64,000 nt of DNA from Isoetes taiwanensis (Eukaryota; Streptophyta; Lycopodiopsida; Isoetales; Isoetaceae): assembly GCA_021234155.1 (NCBI GenBank), contig JAJEKV010000036.1, positions 7,329,426 through 7,393,425 of the forward strand, read 5' to 3'. Each line of letters opens with the position of its first letter. The first letter of the stretch is position 1. Made by a program: the position numbers and the translations under genes. Below the pieces are notes generated by a model that saw only the letters and a program-made list of their open reading frames with translations, did not search any database and was not told where the DNA came from. Of the stretch, positions 9,801 through 23,300 are shown in pieces.

Positions 9801-10537
9801 CAAGGCTGGAAGTTTCCTTTCTCTTTTTTTCTTTTTTCATTTTCAGTTCATAGTGACTCAATGTTGATACTTGTATGGTTAAGAAGTGATGGATATTTTC
9901 ATTTTGCAAGATAACCTGACATGGACACAAGGGCAAACTCCGTAGGAACTTATTTATTGCTAGTCAATGGGGGGGTGAGGACAGGTAAATTGAGAGATGA
10001 AGACTGGTCAATAGAGGGATGAAGCATAAATTCTTTTGGGAAGATAAAGCGGACTAGAAGAAGCAGTAGGTCATGGAAATATGTAGATTGCCTAATCAGC
10101 ATGGACTCAAAAATAACCTCACAACCATACCTGTTCTTCTTCAGAAGTAATTCTCGAACTTAATAGCTCCAGATATTTGTCGGCTTCTTGGGTTGACTAC
10201 ATCCAATTATTTTACCTTGTGGATGGATGTGTTTTTGAAGAAAATCTTTAGGCGTTAGCTGGTATCCTCCAAATTATATCAATCAATTCAATTGCTGTCT
10301 GAACTTCAATAAGCCTCTGTTTTAACCTGGAAAGGATGACTAGATGACTTGTACTATGAACTTTGAAAAAAGCCTCTGTTTAGCACTTGATACTAGATGG
10401 AGATTGCGATTGAGAAATCCTCGATAATTCCTTGAACTATTGGCAGAGATAAAAGGTGAATAGGCTTGATGCCAATTTCTGATGAACAACTTTTCAGATA
10501 GAACTTCTTCGAGCACCGGATATGAGCACCAAATATG

Positions 10538-11130
<593 letters not shown>

Positions 11131-11720
11131 AGACATCAAAACTTTAAACATGATCATAAAAAAGTAGATGAGTCTCAGAATCCTCATCTAACTCATCACT
11201 CTCACTCTGTATGTCAACATCTTCTAGTATACTATTCAATCTTTTCAGACAACTCTCTCTATGTTATGTTGTTAAAAAACCCGTTTTTTATTTTTAAAGT
11301 ACCTTTATAAAAATCCTCACGTTTTTTAAAGGATTTTTTTGATTTGGTATGACCAAAACAAAAGATTGCACATTCTTTGCATTGCTTTATTGGATATATG
11401 TGCTATGGTTAAAATGTAAATTTTTACTACAAGTTACAAGATGTAGCATGTCACCAAGTAAATCAAAAATTTATGCTGCTACTAGAAACTACTAAGTTCA
11501 AGTACAAAGGTATCATAGTTGTTTTGCCATGCAACTCTTAAGAAAGTTCAGAAAAACATTATTATAGAGATTAAGAAATATAAGAATTTCATATACAAGG
11601 ATAAATAAGTTCAAGAATATCATATATTTGTATAAACAAAATCACAATCTAAGGATTTTTAAAGATTTTTAAGAATGTTTTAAGATTTTTAAGGATTTTA
11701 AAGATTTTTAACGTATTTTA
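11131..11720. other. AT-rich stretch without genes
   Basis: No coding signal. The right part (11640-11720) is a run of variants of AAGATTTTTAA. Similar sequence reappears at 12385-12470 beyond the LINE fragment, as if the LINE had landed inside an AT-rich foldback element. Confidence 0.4.
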
Positions 11721-12374
11721 TAGATAGATAGATAGATAGATACATTATTGTCCCTTGTACCCTGAGGCCCGTGGACTTATGTAGCATGGGCGAGCTCCCT
11801 TATGGGTGCTACTAGCACATCATGCTGATTTACAATGTAGCCTTTTCTGAAGGCTTGACTTTTCTCTATTAATACCGGCACCCAGCTTTGGATCGGCTTC
11901 ATGGCCGTGCCCGGGCGCGTCGTTATCAATCAGCTTTGAGCTGAACGTTTTCAGGGTGTTTATGCTGCGCCTCTCCGGCGTTCATAACAGAAACCCTTTT
12001 TCTTTGTGTACTTCTCGGTGCCTGGCCGTCATTTCCCGTATTGCGTCTGCCAGATCCCTCCTTGTTTCTGACTTTGTCATCATGATGTGTACGGGCTGAC
12101 CCCACCTTATATCTCTGTACTTATTCCTGATGCTTTCATATACCGGGCAATCATTCAGCATATGATTCTCATCTTCCACTTCCCCTTTGTCACAGATTCT
12201 GCATATTCGATCCTCTCTCTCTATTCCTCGCCACCTGTCCTTTTCAATCCTCAGCTCGTGACTTCCCATTCTGAATCTTGCTAGAGTGTCTTTCCTGGCT
12301 TTTCCTATTATGTCATCCTGGTATATCTGTTGCCCTATCTGTTGTCCCGGGTTGAAAACTGTCATAAGCCACAT
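11721..12374 (-). mobile_element. 5'-truncated LINE copy with (TATC)n tail
   Basis: On the minus strand an ORF (12374-11982) encodes the C-terminal end of a LINE polyprotein. It carries the zinc-knuckle-like CRICDKGEVEDENHMLNDC, matched by CKVCGEDQVEDEDHALLRC in the neighbouring LINE. About 240 bp of 3' untranslated sequence follows, ending in a short (TATC)n run at 11721-11741. The copy starts abruptly inside the coding region, as expected for 5' truncation. No exact target duplication was found. Confidence 0.75.
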
Positions 12375-12384
12375 TGTCTTGGGA

Positions 12385-12470
12385 ATGAAATACGTTTTTA
12401 AAGATTTTTTTCAAAAATTTTAAAAATCTTCAAAAAATCTTAAAAAACGTTTTTTAAAGGTACGGATTTT
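12385..12470. repeat. AT-rich inverted repeat
   Basis: Runs such as TTTTTAAAGATTTTT and AAAAATCTTCAAAAAATC can fold back on each other. The sequence matches the AT-rich stretch left of the LINE copy, so both may be halves of one interrupted foldback element. Confidence 0.4.
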
Positions 12471-12547
12471 GACGTACTTAACAACTAATAGTTCTATAGT
12501 TCCAATAAATAGTCACCAATCTTCCCTCCATCTATGGAGAAGAAGGT

Positions 12548-14650
12548 CTAGAGATCTTGTGCATGAATCCCATGTTGCATTCTCAGTAAATAGTATGCAC
12601 TGCATCTTAGTAATGCATGATCTTCATCTTCCACTTGATCCTCGCCACATACTTTACAATATCTCTCACTTCTTGGTATGATTTGGTCCCATCTGCTAGT
12701 CTCCACTCCTAGACGGTGTGAGCTAAGACGAATCCTGCCCAATGCATGTCTTTTCTTGATTGAGATATTGTCCTGTAAATACTTAGCTGCTACTAGCCCA
12801 GGGTTCATCTGTTGTTTGTACAGGATCATTTTCGTTTTAGGCTGTGACCACACCTTCTTGTATACTTTATCTAAAACCCATTGCCTCAGATTCTTCCCCT
12901 CTAGTAATGCTTCCTCCCACCGGATATCCCATCTATCCAGCCATCTAATAGCATCCTGAAACCATCCTTTATCTTTGCTGGCTGATAAAGCCTTATGTGG
13001 TAACCGTGTATCATCCATCAAAGTTAGCTTCTTTAAATACCGAATACATCTAATCATGGCTTCTCCCTAGAGGTAATAAACCACATTCCGTCAGCATCAT
13101 TTGATAGGGTGTTTGGGCCTTAACTCCCAGTTCAAGGCGTATGAATTTCTTTTGTATCTGTTCAAGATCATCCCATAGTCCACGTGGAAGACTGGCCCCC
13201 CATACCTCACTGCCATACAGAGCTACACTTTGCACCAAGATTCAAAGAGCCTGTTTTTAAGTGGCCAAGCCCATAAGTGTGCTTCCCTGCATAGGCTTTG
13301 CATAGCATAGAGTGCCCATAGAGTGCTTTATGGCTGCCATCTATTCTCTGATGAATGCAGGCGTTCCATCTGTGATTCTTGTGGAAAATCAGCCCTAGAT
13401 ATTTGTAAGAATCACAAGTACTTACCATTTGGTCTTTATATCTGAACGAAGTTTCTTGTTTTAATGCTCCCACTGTCCTGATATTTGACTTATCCAGGTT
13501 TACTTGCATCCCTGTGACATCACAGAACCGGGCTAGCCCATCTAGATGTTGTTGCATATGCTTCACAGAGCGAGCAAAGATGACCACATCATCTGCATAC
13601 ATCAGAAGCTGGATTACATAGCCATGAATCTCTATTCCACCTGGGCAGTTATCTTGTAGCCATTTTTCCAAGCTATCATTGAATAAACCGAACAGTGTGG
13701 GGGACATTGGGCAGCCTTGCTTGACCCCAATGTTGCTAACATATTCTTGTTTGTCTAATGAGAGAGGAAATGACAATTGTATCAATACCTGCTCATACAA
13801 TCTTTGTACTGCTTCTCGCAACTGCTTTGGTACCTGTAGCTTATCCAATCTTCCCCATAGCTGCGATCTAGGTACTTTGTCAAAAGCCTTCCTAAAATCT
13901 ATGAAGGCTACATACGCTGGTTTCTTCGTGCCTTTGACTGCCTCAAATATAGTGTGAGTACAAGTAAGTGATCGATTGTAGATCGGCCTGCTCTGAATCC
14001 AGCTTGTGTTTCTGCTCTTATGTTATTTGTTTCAGCCCATAGACTTATTTTTCTCTCTAATATAGATGCAAGAAGTTTTGGGAGTAAGCTGCTCACCAAT
14101 ATGGTTCTATAATTGCCTATATCATTGATATCACCTCCTTTATGGACTAGAACCACTCGGTTAACTTGGCATTGCTCAGGCAAGCCATGTGCCAGTGCTT
14201 TGGAAAACAAGTCTGCTATGACATAGTGCAGCTTTGGTCCTGCCCATTTCAAGTGTTCCGCACATAAGCCTTGTGAATCTTTTGCTTTGCCATTGGCTAG
14301 ATGGTCAATACCATCTGAAACATCTTCAGCCGTGATCACAAGATGGAGTCCTCCCTGTTGTCTGATATTGGGATGTTCTCCAGAACTATGGTATAGACGG
14401 TGCACATATTGCCATAATATTTCTGCTGTAATTGGAAATTCTGTTTGCCTATTCTTACGGATAGTATTCCAAAAACTTTTTGGATCCGAGACATAGTTTT
14501 GACATAAGAGCTCTTGCCGAGAATGGATAAATTGTCTTTTTTTCTGCCTAGTGATCTTCCTATACTCCTTCTTATAATGTTCTTTCTCAGAATCAAGACT
14601 CAGCTTCCATTTAAGCTTAGCATCCTTGCAAGTCTGATCATACCATGCTT
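12548..14650 (-). pseudogene. LINE reverse transcriptase and C-terminal region, broken
   Basis: Several minus-strand frames together make the RT half of a non-LTR retrotransposon. From 14405 leftward they give the RT start (GNYRTILVSSLLPKLL, then FRAGRSTIDHLL). From 13848 comes the catalytic part (GVKQGCPMSPTLFGLF, then LMYADDVVIFA). Next come thumb sequence, ALYGSEVWGASLP, and from 13057 the C-terminal region with CKVCGEDQVEDEDHALLRC. The linker upstream of RT can be followed to about 14650, where a GA-rich microsatellite cuts it off. At least three frame changes make it inactive. The endonuclease part is missing. Confidence 0.88.
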
Positions 14651-14655
14651 TACAT

Positions 14656-14752
14656 GGGGGGAGGGAGGGGGAGAGAGAGAGAGAGAGAGGGAGGGAGGGA
14701 GGGAGGGAGGGAGGGAGGGAGGGAGGGAGGGAGAGAGAGCGAGAGAGAGAGA
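14656..14752 (+). repeat. (GGGA)n/(GA)n microsatellite
   Basis: A 97-bp purine tract of mixed GGGA, GGGGA and GA units between the LINE and the first copia copy. Confidence 0.95.
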
Positions 14753-16560
14753 AGATGCTGCTTTTTTGGATGAGGCCAATCAGTTGCCATCATCTGCAAC
14801 AGCAGTTATAGTTCTTGCTGAAACTACTCAAATGCTTCGAATGTCTCAAAGATTAGTAGTTATTCCTCCAGTTGACTATACTCTTTATTGCAATTACGCA
14901 ATGGCAGTTTTTCAAGAAAATTATGATCCTCAGCATTACAAACAAGCGGCTAAACATAAACATTGGCAGCAAGCTATGCAGGATGAGTATTTTATGCTTA
15001 TGAAGCAAAACACACAGACTTTGGTTTCCAGGCCAGTCAATCATTATATAATATGAAAAAAGTGGGTCTATCAAACAAAGTTTAAGTCTGGTGGATCTTT
15101 GGCAAAGCACAAGGCTCGCCTTATAGCCAAGGGATATAACCAGAAATATGGGTATGATTTTACTGAAGTCTTTTCTCCTGTTGCTCGCATAGATACTGTT
15201 AGAACTATCATAGAATTAGCAGTAGCTAACAGTTGGCCAGTCTATCAATTAGACTTTAAAAGTGCATTTCTAAATGGAGACCTAAAAGAAACCATTTATA
15301 TGGACCAGTCTCTGGGTTTTGTTAAACCAGGAGCAACTGGTTTGTAAGCTTCAACGAAGCTTGTATGGCTTAGAACAAGCCCCAAGATTTTGGCATGAGA
15401 AGATAAATGAACTCTTTTGCAACAGGGATTTGTTAGGTCAAGAATAGTCAAGTTTGTACTATAAAATGACAACAACAACTATTTGCATATTAGTTCTCTA
15501 TGTTGATGACACCATTATCACAAGAGATGCGCATGATCTTATAGTCACTATTGAGGAAAACCTAAAAGCCAATTTTGAAGTCACTGATTTAGGCTTGCTC
15601 CACTTCTTCTTGGGGGTTGAGTTATGGCAACATCCAACTTATATACATCTTATTCAAACAAAGTATATCAAAGATCTTTTAAAGAGATTCTGAATGGAGA
15701 ACTATAAATCAACACTCACTCCATATGAACAAGGCAATAAACTTGCTTTAGATACTGGTTCTCTGATCTATCTCACCATCACACGTTCAGATATTAGTTT
15801 TGCAGTGGGGCAAGTCAATAGATTTATGCAGACCCCACAACACTCTCATTGGCTTGCTGCTAAGTGAATACTCTCTTATCTCAGAGGCATTATGTTGGAA
15901 GATATTGCTTATCATAAACAAGAATCTCAAGCATTAGTTTTCTATACATATGCAGTCCATGCAGGCACTGATCATGATATGAGAAGATCCACCATAGGCT
16001 TTGTTTCAATGTTTGGATCTAGTGCTATTACCTGGGCATCACAAAAGTAGGAAACAGTAAGCGTAAGTACTACTGAAGCTGAGTTAAAAGCCCTCTCTGC
16101 TGGAATACAGGAAATGATGTGGCTACATTTGTTTCAAGATTTACAGCTTTTTCATCACCTATTTCAGCATATAACTGTGCCTACACATCAGTCCATTTCT
16201 CCTCCATCTACATCTACTATATCTGCTCATACAGTTTCAGATGAGGCACTTTCAGGCGTGTCCTCAATCAGTTCTACATCTTCAAGTTTTTTTCCACTGC
16301 TCCCTGACGATCAAGAAGGAGTACCTCTTGTTGGTTAAGATGATGAATCTCCTTGTTTATTTCCAGATAGTATTATATTAGATGAAGATGCTACTTTCTT
16401 CTTCTTTAAATTTCTATAATTTTTGCAGAGCGTAGGGCTCTTAAACAATCTTTTTTATATTCCAAGAATGGCCTCCTGTTTAGGGTTACACTTCCCTTGA
16501 AAAAGTTTCTTTTTGTATATTTACCCTTATATAAATACATATATAGACAGCCTTAATAAA
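14753..16560 (+). pseudogene. Ty1/copia RT-RNase H, degenerate copy A
   Basis: The plus strand encodes the end of a copia polyprotein in broken frames. Marks in order: the pre-RT linker (HWQQAMQDEY), KARLIAKGYNQKYGYDFTEVF and PVYQLDFKSAFLNGDL at 15099-15347, then LYGLEQAPRFWHEK, ICILVLYVDDTIIT at 15454-15693, and RNase H with STIGFVSMFGSSAITWASQK and TTEAELKALS near 16000-16100. Stops and frameshifts occur throughout, including TAG where the RNase H normally has a sense codon after ASQK. No integrase or gag is present. Confidence 0.85.
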
Positions 16561-17703
16561 AAGGGAAGATGCTACTTTTTTGGATGAGGCCAATCAGTTG
16601 CCACCATCTGCAGCAGCAGTTATAGTTCCTACTGAAACTACTCAAATGCTTTGAAGGTCTCAAAGGTTAGCAGTTATTCCTCCAGTTGATTATAATCTTT
16701 ATTGCAATTATGTATTAATGCTAGTTTTTCAAGAAAATTATGATCCTCCGCACTACAAACAAGCAATTAAACATAAACATTGGCAGCAAGGTATGAAAGA
16801 ATAGAATAGAATAGATTTTTTAACGTCCAAGGAGACCAATAGGTCATGGGACCCATACAATGGGCTAGTATAATCATTACTACTAGGATTAAAAAACCTC
16901 TGCCTCGAAAGGTTTTCAAGGGAAAAACCTTTGCAGTAATGATGATACTAGACAAGCGGAGATAATGACTACTGAGGGCTCAGTAATTGCAGACGTCTAT
17001 CTAGAACCTCAAGTATGTATAATGCCAGATGAGTATTCTATACTTATGAAGCAAAACACACAGACTTTGGTTCCCAGACCAGTCAATCATTATGTAATAT
17101 GAAAAAAGTAGGCCTATCAAACAAAGCTCAAGTCTGATGGATCTTTCGCAAAGCACAAGGCTCGTCTTGTAGCCAAGGGATATAACCATAGACATGGGTA
17201 TGATTTCATTGAAGTCTTTGCTCCTATTGCTCGCATAGATACTGTTAGAACTATCATAGCATTAGTAGCAGCTAACAGTTGGCCAATTATCAATTAGACT
17301 TTAAAAGTGCATTTCTCAATGGAGACCTAAAAGAAACCATTTATATGGACCAGCCTCTGGGTTTTGTTAAACTAGGAGCAACTGGTTTGTAAGCTTCAAT
17401 GAAGCTTGTATGGCTTAGAACAAGCCTGAAGATTCTGGCATGAGAAGATAAATGACTTTCTTTTGCAACAGGGATTTGTTAGGTCAAGGGCAGATCCAAG
17501 TCTGTACTATAAAAAATGGCAGCAACAATTATTTGCATATTAGTTCTCTATGCTGATGATAGCATTATCACAAGAGATGCACATGATCTTATAATCAATA
17601 TCAAGAAAAACCGAAAAACCAATTTTGAAGTCACTGATTTAGGCTTGCTCCACTTCTTCTTGGGGGTTGAGTTATGGCAACATCCAACTTATATACATTC
17701 CTA
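16561..17703 (+). pseudogene. Ty1/copia RT, degenerate copy B
   Basis: A second, diverged copy of the first part of copy A. Both start GAAGATGCT followed by the same linker, then AKHKARLVAKGY and the LDFKSAFLNGDL region. ILVLYADDSIITRD at 17516-17704 shows YADD in place of YVDD. It stops at about 17703, well short of RNase H. A 230-bp insertion (16796-17025) splits the linker. Copies A and B lie head to tail, a partial tandem duplication of a dead element. Confidence 0.8.
16796..17025 (-). mobile_element. Short retroposon (SINE or LINE 3' end) with (ATTCT)n tail
   Basis: About 230 bp absent from copia copy A interrupt copy B between GGCAGCAAGGTATG and AGATGAGTATT. On the minus strand it ends TATGGGTCCCATGACC, then CTCCTTGGACGTTAAAAAA, then (ATTCT)n at 16799-16815. 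GTATG occurs on both sides (16791-16795 and 17013-17017) and may be a target duplication remnant. Its 3' end matches those at 55.4 and 56.4 kb. No clear Pol III boxes were found, so it may be a short LINE end and not a SINE. Confidence 0.7.
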
Positions 17704-18119
17704 GACTTCGGATTGGAATAAGGCTTTTTGTGTATTCACCCTCATCTCGTATAGCAAAATAGCATTATAATGAAAAAAATCAAAGAAATCGTTTATTGAG
17801 ACAGTTTTACATTATATAAACATGAAGCAAATAGGATTTGACCCCCCTTGATTCACCTAAGCACAACTTTCAATTTGGGGGTATATGCATTTTTAACTAT
17901 TTTTCCTGTGCAACATGTCTACCATATGTTAACATGTAGAAATGGTTTAACTGAATTTTATGCTATTGATTTTATGTAAATTTTAAAGTGAACTATGCAA
18001 ATAAACCATTTATAGTCCATCAAGGAACAATTCTAGTGTTAAAGAAAGGACTCCAGTTTAGTAAAAATGATACTAAGAGTCTGAAACTCATGGGTGGGGT
18101 TCATCGTTGGGTATGAGCG
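17704..18119. other. AT-rich spacer
   Basis: No gene or repeat recognised between the copia copy and the integrase remnant. Confidence 0.5.
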
Positions 18120-18560
18120 AAGCTTGATCTTCAAGTTGCCAATCGTTCTTTTTACGAGCTCTGCAAAATGGCAGAGAAAGTAGAAGAGGAAGGTCTGGCC
18201 CTCACGGAAGCCATTAATGCTCCTTGCTGATGATTTGGTTATTGAGCATAAGGATTTCATAGACTTGCTTCAGGCTCGTATTCGAGATGCTCAGACTTCT
18301 TTTGCAAATAAATCATCTAAGTTGCGGCAACCAATGGTTTTTATGGAAGGAAATTGGGTATGGACGAGGATCCATAAAGGCCACTTCATGAAAGATGCGC
18401 AAGAAGGATCTTAAGTTGGCACCCCATTTCCATGGACCATTTCAAGTTATTAAAGTTGTCAATGTAAAAAAAAAACAAGGTGACAAGCTATACCTTTTAC
18501 TTTGGAAAAGGCAACGACCTTTTGGGATGCAGCCTCTCTGTAAGGGGGCAGCAAATTTTT
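18120..18560 (+). pseudogene. Chromovirus-like integrase C-terminal remnant
   Basis: Plus-strand frames give the end of a Ty3/gypsy integrase. A helix with LLQARIRDAQTSFANKSSKLRQ leads into FMEGNWVWTRIHKGHFMK. After a frameshift near 18395 comes KKDLKLAPHFHGPFQVIKVVNV, the usual R-KLAP-GPF-V core before the chromodomain. No complete chromodomain is visible. The catalytic core is absent. Confidence 0.7.
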
Positions 18561-19059
18561 GTTCAGGAACATCAACGACCTACTGCAATATAAGGGTGAA
18601 TTGCGGATAGGATTAACATCTAGGACCAACAATCTAGCTTCGACAATGTTTCTGCGACCAACTACTACAATTGCAACCAGCCTAAAGGCAACCAAATTAG
18701 CAGCTGATGAGCTTACATCCTCAACCATTCGACCGTTCCTTATCCTTTATCTTGTTTTAAACTTTTGCAGAAGCCTTTCACGTTGAACGGGTTGATTTTT
18801 TCAATTCTTTTGGTGAATTACCCCATCTAATCTTATTCTTAAGCCCAGCTTTTCCTTGAATTCGTGTTCTTACTAGATTGAGGATTCTTTAATGGTGAAA
18901 TTGATCGCCCTTAAAGCCTTTCCTATTTTCAAAATTCAATTTTCTTGGAACTCTTGCTCAAGATAGCCCAGTTGGGTAGTGAGCTTTGCCTATGTTTGCT
19001 TCTTATATTTCCTGATAATTGTTTTGCACATAAAGCTTGAAATTTACAAATTCATATCA
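18561..19059 (+). other. Possible LTR
   Basis: This non-coding stretch lies between the integrase remnant and a primer-binding site. It ends in ATATCA just before that site, so it may be an LTR. No partner copy was found in the window. Confidence 0.35.
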
Positions 19060-19062
19060 AAT

Positions 19063-19074
19063 TGGTATCAGAGC
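19063..19074 (+). promoter_or_regulatory. Primer-binding site, initiator Met tRNA type
   Basis: TGGTATCAGAGC at 19063-19074 is the standard plant site complementary to initiator tRNA-Met. On the plus strand it marks the start of the internal region of an LTR element, whose LTR would lie to its left. Confidence 0.7.
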
Positions 19075-20183
19075 ACAGTAATGCCATAGATTCATAGATC
19101 TGAATTCTATAACCTAGATAATAATTTTTGGTTTCTTCCGGAATATGATGGATGAAGTCCGGATTCCTATTTGAATTTTATAGTAAGTAGAATTATCTAG
19201 TAATTTAAGAGGTCTCAGGTGTTTTTGATATCCAGCTTTAACTTTTATTGTTGCAAGATCGCTTCGTATTATTGAAAACATTGAAATTGAGGATTGTCGA
19301 TACTAGAGATTGTATATCACTTGATTCATGCAAAGAGAGTACAAGAGTTGCTTAAAGCTATGGCAGTATTGAGTCAATCAAGGATGAAAGTGAAGATAAG
19401 AGTAATACTCTACCAAGAGAATTATTTTATTATTATAATTGTTTCCGAAGAATTTTTCCACCAAACAAGTGAGAAAAGGAAGTTGCTACAAGAGTTGATT
19501 AAGAAGAACATAGAAAGAAGAAGTTGTTTTCTATAGCTGCACAATGGAGACAAAGCTATCTTGCTACAGCCTGATTCATCTGAAGAAAGAACTATTGTGA
19601 TATACTCAGCTACAAATCTATAGGACATTTACGAAATAATTTCATTGCGACCATCAAGAAATTGTTCCGAAAAAGCTCCAACCTCGTCTCTTACTTCAAC
19701 GACCAACACCATCGGTTAGGCATCCTCAGTAAATAACTGCTAGATCTTATTCTAGTTTATTATCTTATTAGCCATATGGCTTGCCTTGCAGGTTCTAGAA
19801 TCCAGATAACTTCCTAAGCCAATTCCTGACCTAAATCATAGATGTGCTCTTCAAGTGCCCAACTTTTTGCTACCACAAATTTTGAATTTATTAGAGTGTC
19901 AAATTCAAAAGAGAGAAGCATTTTTGCATAGAATATACAGGCATAGCAGTAGCAACCATGAGGATGCACTAAGTTCTACCTCAATGTCAAATTGTAAATG
20001 ACTGAACAGATTCATAATTGCTTCTCTAAGGTATGGATGTTGCCTCACTTGAAGTATAGCTGGATGCAGAAATACAATACTCAAACAGAGTATTCGGGCA
20101 GAAGGAGAGAAAAGTGTTAAAAATGAGACATTTGTTGGGTGGCAAGAGGATATGGCTAGGCTAAGTTGGAATATTTTCTAAAA
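19075..20183 (+). other. Decayed internal region of an LTR element
   Basis: No intact gene. Short frames around 19290-19640 look like worn gag sequence (a lysine- and glutamate-rich helix, then CYKSIGHL), which would fit the primer-binding site upstream. The assignment is weak. Confidence 0.3.
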
Positions 20184-20325
20184 TGGTTTCAATTATTTGC
20201 TAGTCATAAGAAGCTCCTTCTATAATTATTAGCATATCCAACAAACAGAAAGTGTGGTTTCAATTATTTGCTAATCGTAAGAAGCTCCCTCGATAATTAT
20301 TAGCATATCCAATAAAGGGGAAGTG
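20184..20325. repeat. Tandem duplication, 71-bp period
   Basis: Two copies begin TGGTTTCAATTATTTGCTA at 20184 and 20255, each ending near TTAGCATATCCAA. They differ at several sites. Confidence 0.8.
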
Positions 20326-23300
20326 CATGTGAAGATGTTATCTCTTGCTTCAAATTACCTGCCACACTCAAAACATTGTCTCAAATGTTAGCAGACAATA
20401 AACAAGTTTAGGGACAATACACACTTGAAATTGGTCCTCACAACGACATTTTGCCATTTTCTTTGGAACTTCAATTTGTCATATTCTTCCATGACTTTGG
20501 TTGCTTAGTGATCTGTAAAATCAAGCAATTACCTCATTCTTTTTTATCTTGCTCTATCAACTTCTTTGGCAGTACCTTCTTGTTCTTTTAAATTGCCCTA
20601 AACACATTTCATGCACTCCATATTCCAAAGCTAGAGTAGAGTATTGTAATGACCCTAGCGATTTGGTGGGTCAATATATGTATTTATATATGTATGGCAA
20701 GGAGCAATTCTGGGCAGTTTTGGTCCGAACTTTGAAGCATCATATCTCGGCAATCTGAGATCCTTTTAGGTGATTTTTCTTTTGCTGGAAAGGTTTTTGA
20801 GTAAGCTTTTTGGATTGGGTTTGATCAGACTGAAACTCATCTGTATGAGAAAGTTATGACAGAAATTATAACATTGGGTCAGAATTGACTGCACTATCTT
20901 CTGCAATTTGATTCTTGGAGCTAAAAGCCGATCTTTTGAGGCATAAGCAATGGCAACGGGTCCAGAGGTCTATGCATGAAGAAATTATCAGGTGGGGTTT
21001 TGCTATTGATCAATTGAGGTCCTATGAGTTGCCATGATTAGTCTGTACATGATTTTTGCATGTGAATATGATAAATTATGAATTTGTTGGAGGCTCATAA
21101 GGCTACGGAAGGTAAATAATGAGTAGAACTATACTTGTTATGATCATTTGTCACAAACATGCCGTAATAGCTCAAATGTTGTGTCAAGCTTGTGGCTTCA
21201 ATTTATGACATAATATCGACACAAAATCAATTTGAAACTACATGGTAGTCTAGAAGATGTCAAACTTGCATTTGATCAATTAATGCATTGATCAATTTAT
21301 TGCATTGATCATCAATGAATTTCCAATATACCAAACGGTCATAAAAAAATGGTCCAAGGCAAGAATACTAATTTGTCAACAAAATAATACAATTAAGCAA
21401 CTCAATCCTCTCTATTCATTGGTTCATCTCCACGATCCTCATCTTTTGCATTCCCTTTATGACTTGCATTGTGTTCTTCGTTCTTACCCTATCTTTGTAA
21501 GGGCTGATTTTGAGGCAAGAAGGTCTGAAAATGCTTGGAAAGTGCCGATATGGGCTTGAATCAACAAGTTTGGCATGTCTTGAACCTTATTTGTTGGACA
21601 TCTACAACTTTTGGAACTAACCGGTCACGTTTCATTTTCTGTTGTTTATATTTGTTTGATTGACTTTTCTCTATGTTGCTTTGGTTTAGTATTTTGTTGC
21701 TAATCTAATGAGTTAATTAAGAAATAAACCATTGGGATGGGCTTCAATTGCCTTGCATGTGGATGGAATCAGTAAAGACTGGCACATATTGCTCAGAATA
21801 GTTACAAAAATTGTAATAGTAAAGTAATATAAGGAATAGTAATAGTAAGAAATATAAAGAATTGTAATAGTAAGAAATATAAGAATTGATAACTCTAAAA
21901 TGGTAAAGAAACTGATAGATTGACCTTGAGATGGCTCTTAAGTAGATCCTCCTTGACATGAATAAAGGAGAATATGAGCATCTGGGTAGCTAATCGGTAA
22001 GTTGGGCATGAGACTCAAGGATTGTGCCATCTCTGTTGTTTTGGCTCCTAGAGATGGAGATATGGTTCAAGATCATGTGGCAAGGATTACATGTAGTTGC
22101 AGACATCATGTTATAGTGATTTTTAAGTTGGAAGTGCTGGGTATTGAGATTTTTCATTAGTTGCTTACGTGAATAAATCTCTTTGTTACGGAAAGTAGGT
22201 TTATAGTGAAATATATTAAAACCATAGCTAATTATTGAATTGTAACTATTGAGATAGAACTTTTGAAGGTAAGGTATGATATGGGATTGAGCAGTTTGCA
22301 CAAGAGAGTCATAGGAAGCTTATGGAGGTTTAGCTATGGCATGGAGCAGTGTTGGCGTAACAAATGAAGTACATAGGTGTTGGATTTACATCAATACGAC
22401 AGCCAGTCTTATGACTTTCTCGACATGTTTGGATTGTGATCATGATCTTCATCACTGAGTTTGCTACCTCGACATGGTATTGAATGTATGATAACCTTGG
22501 CAAGGGATTATGTGTAGAAAATATGGTAAGTTATCATGGCTACTAGATTTAATGGAAGCTAATATAAAATTGCATTCCTTATGGGAAGAATAGTTGACGC
22601 TTTGCATTCCTTATGAAGGGTAAGTTTTTGCTTATGGATAAGCTACTGCGACATGGTTAGATTGTGATTGGGAACATGGGCATCATCGAGAATTGATCTT
22701 CTAGGCACATGTAAATAGTAAATATCTAATGAACGTCACATGTCTTGGTCTTTGGTATTGCATCACTTATGCCTTGGTATTTTGATCTCTCTTGGATCCT
22801 CTGGGGTCGGGCTTCTAGGTTCGATGGCCTAGGTTGCTCCGGCATGCTCATGTTCATCTATGTTTCTCTGTGGTATTCTTGTGCTCTGTGACACCGGGCA
22901 TGCCTTTCTCACAGGCGTAGCTTCCTGGTGAGGTTGTGCATCAACTCTTGTGACTCCATGGTAAGAGGTCCTCCAACGTCAGACGTGGGCTGGGAAGGGT
23001 ATGCGGCATACGAGGTTCACCCCACCACTCTTGCTACAGGGCTCAGAATATGAGCGACTGGGCATGTTTCTGCTAATAGGGCCTACATGTAGGCTGACTG
23101 AGCTTCCCATTGTCCCGGAGCTATGTTTCTGATGTTTTGTTATTTTGGCTATGTTCTTTGCTTTTGTTGCTCAGAGTTTGGTATTTCCTTGGATCAAGTT
23201 GTCATTGTCTAGCACTGTACTCACATAGAATCCTTTGTTTTGCTTGTGCTTATGTCTTTGTATCTAAGATTCCAGAGTATTTCCATGCATGCAGTGGCAG

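Larger units (their letters stand above)
8325..10480. other. Non-coding region right of the gypsy element
   Basis: No gene is recognisable. The left part should contain the gypsy 5' LTR, which would begin at about 8325, but its right border was not found. Two short tandem duplications lie inside (listed separately). The remainder is AT-rich sequence without clear features. Confidence 0.4.
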
